Notes: generated by a model not told the origin, from the letters alone. Counted from the first letter of the stretch, positions 48,842 to 61,553 are shown. The stretch: 64,000 nt of DNA from Paramecium sonneborni (GCA_905182985.1 CAJJDN010000024.1:185465-249464); one strand, 5' to 3'. Numbers and translations are program-made.

Positions 48842-50500
48842 ATGTTTATAACAATTATATTTATCTTTCCTTTAATTTCCCATCAAAACCAAATCAAACT
48901 AGATAAAACATTATAATTGCCTTTATATTAAGATAATCTAATAGATATTATTGATGAATCAGGATATATATATAAATATCATATTACGAGTAATTAAAAG
49001 AATTAAGCTCAATTAACTTACTGTTAAGCAAGACCTTAGAGTTTAGAAATGAGAATAGAGTAGCAACTGAAAGTCACTCATAAAACAGAATAGGATTTTG
49101 AGATCAACTTTGTAAATGGCAAATTTTATGGTTAATCAGAATTTATTTAATCAGCAGTCATTAATAATTATGGAATTATAATATTGACAAGTGATAAAAA
49201 TTTAACATTTATATCCCACTAAGATATCAATCAAAATATTGCTTAGACAGAACACTTTTAAATAAACGAATCTATTGAAAATTCTTATTTAATATAGATA
49301 GAAGAGTTAAATCTTTTAATACTTTTATTATAAAGTAATACAGTTTATGAATATGAGATACATAATAATACTTATTATAATAAATCTGTTTAGTTTATTA
49401 ACAATTACAAATAAGAAATTATAAAGGCAGATCAGATTAAGTGGATAAAGGTTTATTCAATATATATTTTTATATTATCTTTCGATGGAAACCTTACAAT
49501 TTATAATAGTAAGATGGAGCAGATTTATTAATTTGAATCAAAAGTGTTACATTTTGAATTTGAAATTATTGCTCAATAATTTAAAATATATCTATTGTAT
49601 TAAAATACAACATTATTGTGTAAAAATATGGAGTTTGATAATTAAAATATTTAAATTGAGGATTAACCAAGAATAATGTTAACAAAGCCAAAAGCGGTGA
49701 GTTTCAAATTATATGATAGAGGAGTATTAATGGTGATAGATGATGACAATGAAGGACATATAATAGTAATGAATAAAATTTATATTTAGATAGATTATAA
49801 ATATGATAAAGAAATCTTAAGAGAGATTAATATGTAATACATAAGCTAAAAAGTAAGGCAAATAGTGATTCATGATATCTACGCATTATTGATAGGAGAA
49901 AAGACATAGTTTGTAATTACAATAGGAGTTGATGATATTTATTTGAACTAATAGAATTATAAAATGTAGGCTAATATATTGGTTCCTTAAATCTTAGATG
50001 TTTTGAAGTTTACTGATGTAACAAGTTCGGGAATAAAAGATTATATTTATGCTTATACAAGAACATAATTTTTAAAATTAAATTTATCAGCAGTATTAAT
50101 TTATATTTAAAAGTAGAGGAAATTTGAGATATTTTGTGGTTGTTAAAGTTAAGAGGAAGCATTAAAATCACCGTATCATTATGAATTGGAGTATTACAAT
50201 AGTAAGTGTGAAGGTTGTCAAAAATAGAGAACATATAAATTATTCTATAAATTTGCAATAATCACAAAGGAAGATGAATCTAAGGTGATTGGATCGATAG
50301 TAGTAGGAGTATTGAGCCTAATTGGGATTTTGGGAATTGTGTTATATAAATATTTGGTACATATTCGTCTTTGGAAGAGAGCTTAAGAGAGAGCAATGAA
50401 ATTAGAAACAACTAATACATCTGCATAGATAGAATTTTCAATAAATGATTCAAAGATTGCATTTGAGTTAGAAGTTGAGAATGAGAAAAAATAATAATGA
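48842..50500 (+). CDS. Type I membrane protein, unknown family
   Basis: Intronless frame of exactly 553 codons. I chose ATG 48842 because MFITIIFIFPLISHQNQIKL is a typical signal peptide; an in-frame ATG at 48791 would overlap the previous stop. A large ectodomain of about 460 residues has repeated beta-rich phrases (GIIILTSDKNLTFIS, YIFILSFDGNLTIYN, GVLMVIDDDNEGHIIV) suggesting a propeller-like fold. It ends in a small Cys pair region (FCGCQS; KCEGCQ). A single membrane helix VIGSIVVGVLSLIGILGIVL near residue 490 is followed by a basic stop-transfer (RLWKRAQERA) and an acidic tail. No family recognised. Confidence 0.7.
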
Positions 50501-50639
50501 ATTATATATATAAAATCATTAATTTATATAAGAAAAAGAGTATAAAATAGTAACATTAGAACTAATTAAAATAATTATAATGCAAATAGAAACATCATCT
50601 TCAAAATGAAGTTAATGATGAAAGAACAAAAAACAAGTA

Positions 50640-51960
50640 AAAAATAAATTTTATAATGATTTGATACCTTTTAATTATTTTCCTTTAAATAACATAGATC
50701 AAACTGTATTCTTAATGGAAAATCAATAAAGGATTATTAAATAATAAAATTAACAGAATATTAAATTAACAATAATCAGATTCAGAAATAGATTTCTCTA
50801 ATTAATTTAAATTAATATATAAATCACAAAAAAATTAGATTTCAACTAAAAGATCGATATTCATAAAAAAAAATAATACTATTGAAGATTATATTTTAAT
50901 CTCCGAATAATTAAAATAGAAAATCTCTATATACCAGTTAAAATAATGATCATATTCTATTCAATAATAATAACAATAACATAGATAATAATAATAATCT
51001 TTGTTTTAATCTGTGCAAATAAATGATATCAAATCTTTTAAATAACAATTCGAAATAACTTTAGAGGAATGGATAAATTTGGTAATAGATTTCCTTTTGG
51101 ATTTTAAAGAGAGAAAAACTATTAGGAAGAGATGGTTTTTCAATAATTTGGTTAGGTAAAGATGTAAAAGGAGGTGCATTATGTGCTATTAAATAGATAA
51201 CTAGAAAATCTAAAGATTAAACTCATTTTAAAGAATTAGCTTTTTGTAATTAGTTCCTTAATAAAGAAAGTTGAATAAAGAATTAATGTTAATAAAATAA
51301 TGGTGTTAAGAATCTAAGTAAATTTTTGATTATATTGTTGATTCTCATGATGTATTCATTATATATGAAGTTAGTGGATATTTATTAGGCACTTAATTAT
51401 ATGATTTTAAATCCACCAATAATAATTATAAGGTTAATTCCATAGAAATTAAGTTTACTCTTTAAGTAGTTTCCTGTCTTATTATTAAAGTTTATTAAAA
51501 GAATTACAAAAACTATATAATTGTGATATTAAAGTGAATATATACTCATCTCCTATGGATAATAAGATATTGACTTCAAAATTAAAGATAATAGTTCCTC
51601 TTTTAAATTTATTGAAGTCACATTTATATTAAAAGAAAATTAAATGTCATATAATAATCAATTAATAAATATCTTATCAAATATGCTAAAACTTGGGTTA
51701 TTTACATCTGGGGATTAAAATGTGTTATTTTAGAAATTTTCAGGATTACCATTATGGATGAATTATGATACTTAAATTATCAATCATTAAGGTTATAAAC
51801 TTATTGTTCAAGGCCTATTTGCTGTCCCTGGGAGAAGCTTTAGTAAAAATGTAGAAGAATAAATCCAAATTCTAAACAAACTAACTTGTTTAAAGAAAAT
51901 AATATTATTCTATTATTTAATTTAAAAATTAAATAGAAATATTTTGATACATTTATATTA
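50640..51960 (+). pseudogene. Protein-kinase-like region, degenerate
   Basis: A kinase N-lobe is visible near 51110-51230: REKLLGRDGFSIIWLGKDVK and GGALCAIKQI (glycine-loop GRDGF in place of GxGxF, and the ATP-binding Lys in AIKQ). Further parts seem present (ELQKLYNCDIKVNIYSSPMD near 51500, resembling a changed HRDIK..N loop) but lie in other frames with TGAs between them, and no DFG was found. An open frame without TGA, 51644-52768, begins MSYNNQLINILSNMLKLG. Best read as a decayed or badly sequenced Ser/Thr kinase. Confidence 0.4.
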
Positions 51961-51964
51961 TATA

Positions 51965-53131
51965 CTATTTTCATAATTAATTAATATATAACTTTCTTAT
52001 AAAAAAAATATCATTTGCTTTTTCATTACTTAAAATCAATTTTAAAATTATATATTTAAAAGTGAAATTAAATTTAATTTCTATATATTAGATACACTAT
52101 TTTAATCCTTTAAGTTTAAAAAAGTTAAGATAAAAAACCAAATTCATTTTAATTTATAAATTAATTAGAAATTATATTCTATGATGATTTATACGAAAAA
52201 AAAGATCTTCAAAAGGATTAATTCGAATCTTAATTCACAAACAAATATTACTAATAGTTTAAAATTATTATTTTTGGTAAAAGAAAACAATTAGACAGAA
52301 TTTATATAGTTGAAAAGATTATACATAGGTTTCTGTATTAATAAATAATAGTTTTATGAGTAGGAAACTATTAATAATATAGGGATAATTATGGAGCATA
52401 AATTAGTAAAATAGAGAAATTCTTCATAAATATGTCTAAATATTATTTTAAAGAAAAGAATTAACTTGGTAGAAGTATTGTAATTTTAAATTAGATTAAA
52501 TGATATATTCAATATGGCTAATAAAGAAGAAACGAAATAATATATAGTGTTTTTTGGATTGGTTATATGGGAAAGCCTAAAATAAGAGCTGAGGGAGATA
52601 TCAATATAGATATAACATTTTAATAAAGGAATAAATAAAATTTAATTGATTTAGTTAAATAAAGAGGATGATTAAAATGAGTTTAATAAAGATAATTGCA
52701 CTGAGATTGCATAGATTTTTATAAAATATTGGATTATTAGTGATTAAAAGAAATAAAACAATTAGTGAAGGATAGATAATTAATTATTAAAAATGAAAAT
52801 AAAAAATCATGACTTTGATAATGAATTAGTACTGAATTTTAAAATAAGAGGTTGAATTTTATAAAATTATTTACTAAGTTATTGTATTAAATATTAATAT
52901 AATAAATATCTAAAATATGGCTGCATCTGATTATGATTAATTCCGAAAGATTAAAATATTAGGATAAGGTGCTTTTGGTAAAGCAATATTAGTAGAGGAT
53001 ATCAGAGATGGGTATTAAATTTATATGATTCTTAGCACTTAATGGGTCAAGAAATAAATTGATATAAGTTAGATTCCCTAAAAAGAAAAAGAAGAAACAA
53101 TAAAAGAAGCAAAAATATTACAACATTTAGA
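51965..53131. repeat. Contig overlap E, first copy (1167 bp)
   Basis: Recurs at 53133-54299 (offset 1168) across the single N at 53132. Includes the first 215 bp of the NEK kinase gene (52917-53131). Confidence 0.9.
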
Positions 53132-53132
53132 N

Positions 53133-54299
53133 CTATTTTCATAATTAATTAATATATAACTTTCTTATAAAAAAAATATCATTTGCTTTTTCATTACTTA
53201 AAATCAATTTTAAAATTATATATTTAAAAGTGAAATTAAATTTAATTTCTATATATTAGATACACTATTTTAATCCTTTAAGTTTAAAAAAGTTAAGATA
53301 AAAAACCAAATTCATTTTAATTTATAAATTAATTAGAAATTATATTCTATGATGATTTATACGAAAAAAAAGATCTTCAAAAGGATTAATTCGAATCTTA
53401 ATTCACAAACAAATATTACTAATAGTTTAAAATTATTATTTTTGGTAAAAGAAAACAATTAGACAGAATTTATATAGTTGAAAAGATTATACATAGGTTT
53501 CTGTATTAATAAATAATAGTTTTATGAGTAGGAAACTATTAATAATATAGGGATAATTATGGAGCATAAATTAGTAAAATAGAGAAATTCTTCATAAATA
53601 TGTCTAAATATTATTTTAAAGAAAAGAATTAACTTGGTAGAAGTATTGTAATTTTAAATTAGATTAAATGATATATTCAATATGGCTAATAAAGAAGAAA
53701 CGAAATAATATATAGTGTTTTTTGGATTGGTTATATGGGAAAGCCTAAAATAAGAGCTGAGGGAGATATCAATATAGATATAACATTTTAATAAAGGAAT
53801 AAATAAAATTTAATTGATTTAGTTAAATAAAGAGGATGATTAAAATGAGTTTAATAAAGATAATTGCACTGAGATTGCATAGATTTTTATAAAATATTGG
53901 ATTATTAGTGATTAAAAGAAATAAAACAATTAGTGAAGGATAGATAATTAATTATTAAAAATGAAAATAAAAAATCATGACTTTGATAATGAATTAGTAC
54001 TGAATTTTAAAATAAGAGGTTGAATTTTATAAAATTATTTACTAAGTTATTGTATTAAATATTAATATAATAAATATCTAAAATATGGCTGCATCTGATT
54101 ATGATTAATTCCGAAAGATTAAAATATTAGGATAAGGTGCTTTTGGTAAAGCAATATTAGTAGAGGATATCAGAGATGGGTATTAAATTTATATGATTCT
54201 TAGCACTTAATGGGTCAAGAAATAAATTGATATAAGTTAGATTCCCTAAAAAGAAAAAGAAGAAACAATAAAAGAAGCAAAAATATTACAACATTTAGA
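53133..54299. repeat. Contig overlap E, second copy
   Basis: Second copy of 51965-53131. Contains AT-rich DNA, a possible small frame at 53682 (MANKEETKQYIVFFGLVIWE) also seen at 52514, and the start of the complete NEK gene. Confidence 0.9.
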
Positions 54300-55200
54300 T
54301 CATCCAAATATAGTTAAATTTAAAGATGTATTTGCAACAAAGTAAGGTAAATTATGTATTGTTATGGAATATGCTGATGGTATTAAGTTATGATATTTTC
54401 TAGGAGGTGATTTAGCTTTGAAAATTAAAAATTAGTAAGGAAAATTATTCAAGGAAATTCAAATTATTGATTGGTTTACATAAATATGTTTAGCATTAAA
54501 ACATGTTCATGATAGAAAAATTATTCATAGAGATTTAAAAGGATAAAATATCTTTTTGACTAAATCAAATAGAGTTAAATTAGGAGATTTTGGTATTGCT
54601 AAAATTTTGGGTAATACATTAGAGAAGGCAAAAACTCAAGTTGGAACTCCCTATTATTTATCACCAGAAATAATTGAATCAAAACCTTATTCTCAAGCTG
54701 TAATTTATATCTATAACTTAGAGTGATATATGGTCTTTAGGCGCTATTTTATATGAATTATGTTCTTTAAAACCTCCTTTCCTTGCTGATAGTTTACATT
54801 TCTTAGCATTAAAAATAATTAAAGGATAATTTACACCAATTCCTAATACTTTTTCAAAAGAAATGAATAATTTAGTCAAATCATTACTATAATTATAACC
54901 AACAAAAAGACCTAATATAAATTAAATTTTAAGTAACTAATTTTAATTCTATTTTTTCTAGGAATGCCAATTATAAATACTAGAATGAAAGAATTTTTAA
55001 CTGAAAGTTAACAACAAGTAGAATTTGCTCATACTATTTTACATAAATAGGTAATTTTATAAAATAACCTTACTATAGAAAATAAATTTTTAAGCCAAAA
55101 TATCTGATTTAAAATTAATTGATGAAGACAATCTTAGACCACCTCCTAATTTATTAAGTAAATAAAATAGTAGTTAATCTTAATAATCATTGAAATAACC

Positions 55201-55263
<63 letters not shown>

Positions 55264-56632
55264 GTAATAACCATAATAATAATAATAATAGTAATAACCA
55301 TAATAATACTAATAATAATAATAGTAATAGATTTAGTAATAATATGTAGCTTAATAATAATTTATTCCAAAATAAGTTTATAATTAAATATAGTAATAGT
55401 AATAATAAAAATTTTAATAATAACAATAACCTCTAATTTAATAATAGTAAATATAAAGAAACAATTTACAATAAAATAGAAATTTGTAAGGTAGATAATA
55501 AGAGAAAGCATTAATTTAATAACATATTCCTTAATAATCTAAATAACCTGTATAATAACCAAGAAGGGAACAATAAAAACCAAATTCTGCTGCTTAATTA
55601 TAAAAATAAAGAAATAATAGCAAGAATAAATTAGTAGATATTGAAAAATAGGAATAAGAAAGAAAAAAGATGCAATAAATAAAATTAGAGGCTGATCTTA
55701 AAAGAAAAGAAGAGGAAAAGAAAAAATTAATTAAACTTTAGCAAGAAGAGGAGGATAGAAAAAGATTAAGGGAAGATTAAAAAAAGAAAAGAGAATAGTA
55801 ATAAAAGGAAATGAAAGATGATATAAAAAAAAGAAAATAATAATTTTATCAATAATAATAAAGTTAACCAAATTTAGAAAATGAGCCAAAATATATTGTT
55901 AGACATGCAATTTCATAACCTGAACATTTTGATGATAATTAATTAGATGAATATAATAGTGATGAAGAAACAAAAGAAATAGGATGTTAATAAAGTGATA
56001 AGAAACAATTTTGTGAAAAATTTTAGGATGAAAATGAGAATCTTGATGATTATAATGATGATAATAGAAATATGGATTATGGATTAATATAAGAAGAGAA
56101 TGATGAAATATTAGATGCTTTGTAATAAGCAATTTAATGCAAAGAATATGAAAAAGTGGTATGAAGAATTCTATAATTATTAGATGGAAGAAGTATAAGA
56201 AATAAATAATATTGTGAATTAAAAAGAAGATATTTAATTTGAAAAATAGAGACAATAAATACTTAATTAAAATTGTTATGAGGATGTTGTAGATATTGAT
56301 GAATAAGAAGATGATGAAGATGTTAATATAAAAAAATCATCTGCATAAACTAATTAAGATGCTGGATTAGATTATTTTAATAATCCTGAAGCTTTGAAAT
56401 CTTATTTATTATCTGTCCTTGGAAAAGATGTATTTGAAAAAATATATAAAATTACCTTAAAGTAAATATTAAATATAGTCTAAGAGATCTATTGAAGTAT
56501 CCAGTTGAAGAAATTGAAAAAATAATTAATAATAATAATAATACTAAATTAATACCATTTTTAAAAAAGGAAGAAGCACAAATATTTATACCTTTGATGC
56601 TGTAATTAGTAATTAAGGAAAACAATTAATGA
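54085..56632 (+). CDS. NEK-family (NIMA-related) protein kinase with poly-Gln
   Basis: NEK kinases act in cilia, centrosomes and mitosis. Seven introns (54180-54203, 54380-54403, 54700-54721, 54933-54961, 55051-55078, 56159-56183, 56462-56478) leave exactly 793 codons. Kinase domain at residues 1-265: [66 protein letters not shown] and [19 protein letters not shown], all NEK-like. Then poly-Gln tracts written in TAA/TAG (55202-55430), a charged coiled coil (EKQEQERKKMQ...; [20 protein letters not shown]) and an acidic C-terminus. The last intron is only 17 nt. The start is duplicated at 52917-53131. Confidence 0.9.
55202..55330 (+). repeat. TAA trinucleotide repeat encoding poly-Gln
   Basis: Twenty TAA in a row from 55202, then TAG TAA TAA, CCA, eight more TAA/TAG, CCA and further TAA/TAG. 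All are Gln in the ciliate code; no CAA is used. On the opposite strand it gives a false poly-Leu frame (TTA). Confidence 0.92.
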
Positions 56633-56641
56633 TTTTAATTC

Positions 56642-57160
56642 TAAATTCATTCTAAATAAAATAATCTAATTTATTTTTTATGTTTATCAAATACACTAAA
56701 TCATTAATCTCATATTATTATTCCTACAAATCTATAAACAATAATAATTTATTTAAATCTCTAACTTTAGAGGGCATTCATCAATATTACTCAATTGAAC
56801 TCATAAATTGATGATTTAGATGAAGATAATTCAATCTCTGTGAATATACCTCAAACATTTTAATATTGTCCTAAATTTCATTAAAAAAGTATTCATAATG
56901 ACTTTCAAGATAAAGATTTAGAAATTAACAAAATAGACATTAATCATTAATGCTTTATATTGTTTTAAGCAATTAATAATAAAGATTAACTTAACATTGA
57001 TGACAGTAGAGAAACTCCTTGTTGAAATATTCCTATAATTACAAATAATCCAAATAATGTTAATAATCCAAAATAACAAAAACTTTAGAAAAAATCTTCA
57101 TCTAAGAAAAAATAAGGAAATATTGTTATCTAAAGAATAAATTTAGAAGATACATTTTGA
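56642..57160 (+). other. Coding-like frame with one internal TGA
   Basis: Directly after the NEK stop, the same frame continues with good coding character from about 56800: QIDDLDEDNSISVNIPQTF, HNDFQDKDLEINKIDINH, INNKDQLNIDDSRETPC. Then a TGA (57023-57025), and on the other side the same frame goes on with NIPIITNNPNNVNNPKQQ and KKSSSKKKQGNIVIQ to TGA 57158. No ATG opens it and no intron removes the TGA. It could be a separate gene with unseen exons, a decayed gene, or a sequencing error. Confidence 0.4.
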
Positions 57161-57622
57161 TAATATTGTTCATGTTTAATCTAAATTTTATAAATATTTT
57201 CATTCACAATTTTTATTAAGTTTAAAAACCAATAATTTTTACTCTAATTCTTAAAATCTTTTTCATATAAAACTTATAATGAATAAAAAGAAATTTAGTT
57301 AATAAATATTAAAAATACTAATCATAATATAACTATTAATTTTACTGATTGTTAATCTGAAAGTCTTATGATATCAATAACTATTGAAAAGACACCAAAA
57401 CATCAAATTATAAATTTTTTACATTTAAAATCAAAATAATTATTATACCAAATAGCTAATATCGAAAATAGAAACACTTATTTTTTGCATCTAATTATCC
57501 AATAGGTTTAATAGAATACAAGGGTAGATTTTTAATTATAATCAGATAATTAATATTAATACAATAATATTTCCATATTAAGAATTCTTATGAAAATTAT
57601 TTAGTTATATTACAATATTCAT

Positions 57623-58384
57623 TCATTATAATCTTAGTTCTTATTCACTATAAAAATCTTTATCTTCTACTTTATAACTATTACAATGAAAATTAAATGA
57701 ATGATTTTAACAAGTATCCTCTAATAAGTTATCAACAACTTTTAGTATTGATTCATCATTTTATGACTATTAGTTTTCACTCAAAATATAAATTGATGGT
57801 AAGATTTATTCCTTATTGAAAATAATGTGAGCTCTAAGTGCCTTAAAAATGTTTATCCAATCATCTAATTTCAGATTTTATAATTATTTTTATAAATTAT
57901 AAGATGTTTCTTCAGAGTCATCTATTAAATCAAATTAAGCCTTCCGATTTCCTAGATAAATAATTCCTAATCTAGATTGATGCCTTTCCTTATCAGCTAA
58001 TAGTTCTTTTAATAACCTTATCCTTTTTTTATCATTTTTTCTTGTTAAATCAATTATGAAGGCAATATCACATTCTAATTTCCATTCTAACCATTATTAC
58101 TATTTTTCAAAGAATGAAACTAATTATTTTGTTTCATGTGGTTGATCTTACTTATTAAATTCATCTAATCTTCTTAAAAAGTAAGAAATTCCATTACAGA
58201 TTAAAATCTTTTATTTCGTTTCATTAATTTAAGAAATATGTCTACATTTATCATTCTCTTCTGAAGAATGTTAATTTTAAAAACAAACTTATGATATTGG
58301 TTTTCTTTTTGATGAATAAGGTATACCCATGTTTATAACTCCAACAATTAATTTTAAGTTACTTAATTAATTATAATCACTCAT
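57623..58384 (-). CDS. Hypothetical protein
   Basis: Intronless frame of exactly 254 codons from ATG 58384 (MSDYNQLSNLKLIVGVINMG) to TGA 57625-57623. The middle is strongly helical and charged (EFNKQDQPHETKQLVSFFEK; KKRIRLLKELLADKERHQSR), the rest mixed, including DDWINIFKALRAHIIFNKEQ. A Cys pair (CQNHSFNFHCNS) lies near the C-terminus. No family recognised. Gln as TAA/TAG is frequent. Confidence 0.68.
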
Positions 58385-60150
58385 ATTGACACAAAAAGAC
58401 TAATATAACTAATATCTAACGAATACATTTTAACATAATTTATTTATCAAGGCTTTCGCTGTTTTAATTTCTAAAAATTTTAGTTTTCCTTATTAATTTA
58501 TTCTATAATAATTCAGCTATTTTGTAAGAATTGTAATTGAAAATTTTAAGAAAATATCCTCTTCTTTGATAATTGCTAAAATATTTGTAAGATTAACAAT
58601 AATGAAAATGGTGATAAATTTTTGTTTGCGAATTATATTCATTAACTGATAATGCTAAATTGCCTAATTTATTTCAAAACAATACCCTATTTTTCAAATC
58701 CATAAAAGTTATTCTAAAAAACATTAATGCTCATAAATAATTTCTGTAATTTTCAAAGTAAATGAATTAAATTTGATACTTTCAGAGACAAAAACTTTTT
58801 TTTAGCCAATTGATATCTAAGTCATTATATTATAGACTACATTACTTTGACATATAAAATTCAAAAATGTTTATAAAGTTTCTTTAATTAATTAAACATA
58901 ACATTTTCAATTAACGAAACTTTTGATAAATATATGATTGAATAAAGTCTTTTTTTAACAATCATCAAAATTTTAGTATCTTTAAAGGCCTTTAAATTAT
59001 GAATCAATGGTCATTCAATTAATCACTGCTATTAGTTTAAACTTTAATTATTATGCCAAACATTTTCAGATTCAACCTGAAAAAATATTTTTTCTTCATT
59101 ATTTTTATCAATAAAATGCAATTTTGTTCTAATTATTCTAGATTTAAAATCTAAATAATCAAAATATAAAAAAGGTTAATCAAATAAGTCTTTTCCACAC
59201 TATGCAAATATAAAAAGTTAATTTCAAATTAGCAACAAATATCATTTAAGGAATCTTTGCTAAACAGTTATACCCTGACCATAGACCAAACCGAAATCCT
59301 TAAATTTTGAAACGACATTTTATCTTAATATTATAGATTATTTGCTAGATGAATATTATGATTCTTTATCTTTAGGTTTAAAGTTGGAATAAGGAAAATT
59401 GAATCCAAGAATTTTCATTTCTTAAATAATTTTGACTATAATAATAATAATACTTAAAAAAGCTATTCTATTCAAAATATTATCAAGGTTAATTGCTTTT
59501 CAAAAATATATTTTTTCAATCATTCCTTGTATAACTATAGACATGAAAATTATTTAGAAAATTTCCATTTTTAATATTTTGTTAGATTTATCAGAGATAA
59601 TGATTTTCAAAACAAAGAATTTTTAAATTAACAATTCCACCTTGATTTTGAATTCGGAATAAGAAAATTAGAATATAAACTTGAGATTCTAAATTCTTCA
59701 TTCATCTATTCTAAAAAAATAACAAATTCTATACCTTTTAAATTTATTACATCTTTATTCTTTAATTAGAAACTGATAATTTTAACCTTAAATAAAAAAA
59801 ATAATTTTATTAAGATTTCAATTTTTAATATAATTATTAACAATAAATGTATGTTAAAATGATTTAAACAACTATAAAATACATTTAGTCATTTTATTTT
59901 CTCTTATTTTCAAATAATAATAATAAAGTAAATTTTTTAGATAAATAAAATCCATAACAGTGTTAAAATTTATTTATTTATTTTATCTTCTAATAAAAAA
60001 TATAATTCCAAGATAAACTATCAGTAAAACCATTATATAATTTATGTTTACAAAAGTAAATAATTTTAGAGTTATTCAAATTTAATCTAATTTCTTCATG
60101 AATTAAAAAAATCAATATGAATTAATATGAATTGACGAACATATTATTGG
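58385..60150. other. Gene-poor region with a possible small gene
   Basis: AT-rich. On the plus strand two frames look coding: about 59270-59450 with NFETTFYLNIIDYLLDEYYD and 59386-59862 with VGIRKIESKNFHFLNNFD and, 80 residues later, FGIRKLEYKLEILNSSF. The two share the phrase GIRK(I/L)E. I could not join them into a gene with a start codon. 58400-59000 shows no coding signal. Confidence 0.35.
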
Positions 60151-60169
60151 TGGAATTTAAAAATTGTTT

Positions 60170-60305
60170 TAAAATAATACTCAGTATCCATTTCGGGGTC
60201 ATTTACAAAGCAATGATGGGAGGTTAAGGCATTTAAAGTTCCAAACAAGATCCTGGAAAGACACCCCCTCCCTGTGTCTTTAATTGTGAAGGGGATAATT
60301 ATACC
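60170..60305 (+). ncRNA. GC-rich element, possible structured RNA
   Basis: About 130 bases stand out from the AT-rich surroundings: CCATTTCGGGGTCATTTAC, GATGGGAGGTTAAGGC, then a perfect 8-bp hairpin AAAGACAC ... GTGTCTTT (60257-60281) with a C-rich loop CCCCTCCCT, followed by GAAGGGG, which could pair with the CCCC of the loop. No open frame of interest crosses it. GGGAGGTTAAG resembles the conserved Alu-domain phrase of SRP RNA, and GGGGTCATTT loosely resembles U3 box A, but neither is convincing. Strand is assumed. Confidence 0.35.
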
Positions 60306-61553
60306 ATTCAAATTTTTATTATTTATTAATACTCAGTTTCAATTTGTAATATCTGTGTTATTTCAATAATATGATAATTTATTCCAAAAAATAATGATAA
60401 TTATTAATATTTAGTAGTTTTGATTTAATAAATTAAAAATTTACTTGAATAATGAATTAAAAACAGCCTTGGCTGTTCATTGCTCAAATTCATTAAATAT
60501 ACCTTTCTATGAATAAAAAAAATTTCTTTAAAAGTTATGATTATTAGTTAATGCTAAGAATCAACATTAATTTTTTGTTTTAATTCATTGAATTTAGACT
60601 AAACATATCGTTTTTAAAATTCTTAAATCAGGATTCAAAAACAACTTAAATAACTAACAATAAGTTTTTTATTAATAAAATAGTAATATCTATTATTAAA
60701 AAAATTTATAGTTATTGAATACTTGCAATTATAATTATAATGAAATCTATTACCAATATTTTTGAATTAAATCATAGCTGAAATGCTTATAATATTTTAT
60801 CGAATGAATGATGGAAGTTGTATTTTGGCTTTTTCATCAATTTTTTTTTTTGAATTGATAAAAATTCGTAAGATATTCGTCATTACATAAAAAGTATAAA
60901 TTTGAAGCCATATAAGACTAATAGTTTATAGATGCAGTTTGAGTCTCACATTTAGACATTAAATTGATAAACGAATTATTTTGTTTTGTATTTTATTACA
61001 TATAGAGATTATATAATTAGAAATTTCAAAGTAAATTCAAATGAATATAAGAGAAAAATAACAGGCTTAGAGGACATCTAAATGAATTTACTTTGAATGT
61101 GGTGGTAGTAGTAAATTTAAAATAAATCTTTTTAAAAATATCTATAATGAAGTAACTAAAGAGTGAATCAATTGAATCAATTGAATCAATTAATCTTGTG
61201 TTTGAGTATGAATTAATAAATAAAAATGACTTTTTATAATCTAAAAATCTGAATTTGAAAACATTATGAAATAGATATATTCAAAGTTAAGAATATTCAA
61301 GATAATCCTTAATTAAAGTTCAAAATGCGCCAAGTAAACAAGGAAAATAGAAACCTAGAATGAAATAAGAATCTTGAGAAATTTATAGAAAATTTGAATT
61401 ATATAATGTTAAGTAATATAAAAAAGGAATAATTTTGAATTTCAAACTTTCTAAATAATTGCGCTAATTCGTTTTAGGCATGAAAAATAATAATCCTCAT
61501 TTAAAGGTTGAAGATTTTGTGTATTAAACTTAATTATAATATGAATATAACAA
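60306..61553. other. Mostly intergenic
   Basis: Contains a near-perfect inverted repeat AACAGCCTTGGCTGTT at 60461-60476, a 9-bp tandem repeat TGAATCAAT (three copies, 61163-61189), and plus-strand frames near 61040-61240 (CGGSSKFKINLFKNIYNEVT; MKQLKSESIESIESINLVFE) broken by TGA codons. No complete gene could be made. Confidence 0.4.

Noticed and set aside
55187..55426. Minus-strand frame of nearly pure leucine
   Set aside because: It is the reverse complement (TTA) of the TAA poly-Gln tract in the NEK gene.
55899..56255. Minus-strand frame rich in His, Phe and Leu
   Set aside because: Antisense to the acidic C-terminal part of the NEK kinase gene.
60461..60476. Inverted repeat AACAGCCTTGGCTGTT as a terminator
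   Set aside because: Loop of only two bases and no gene ending there; eukaryotic genes do not use this type of terminator.
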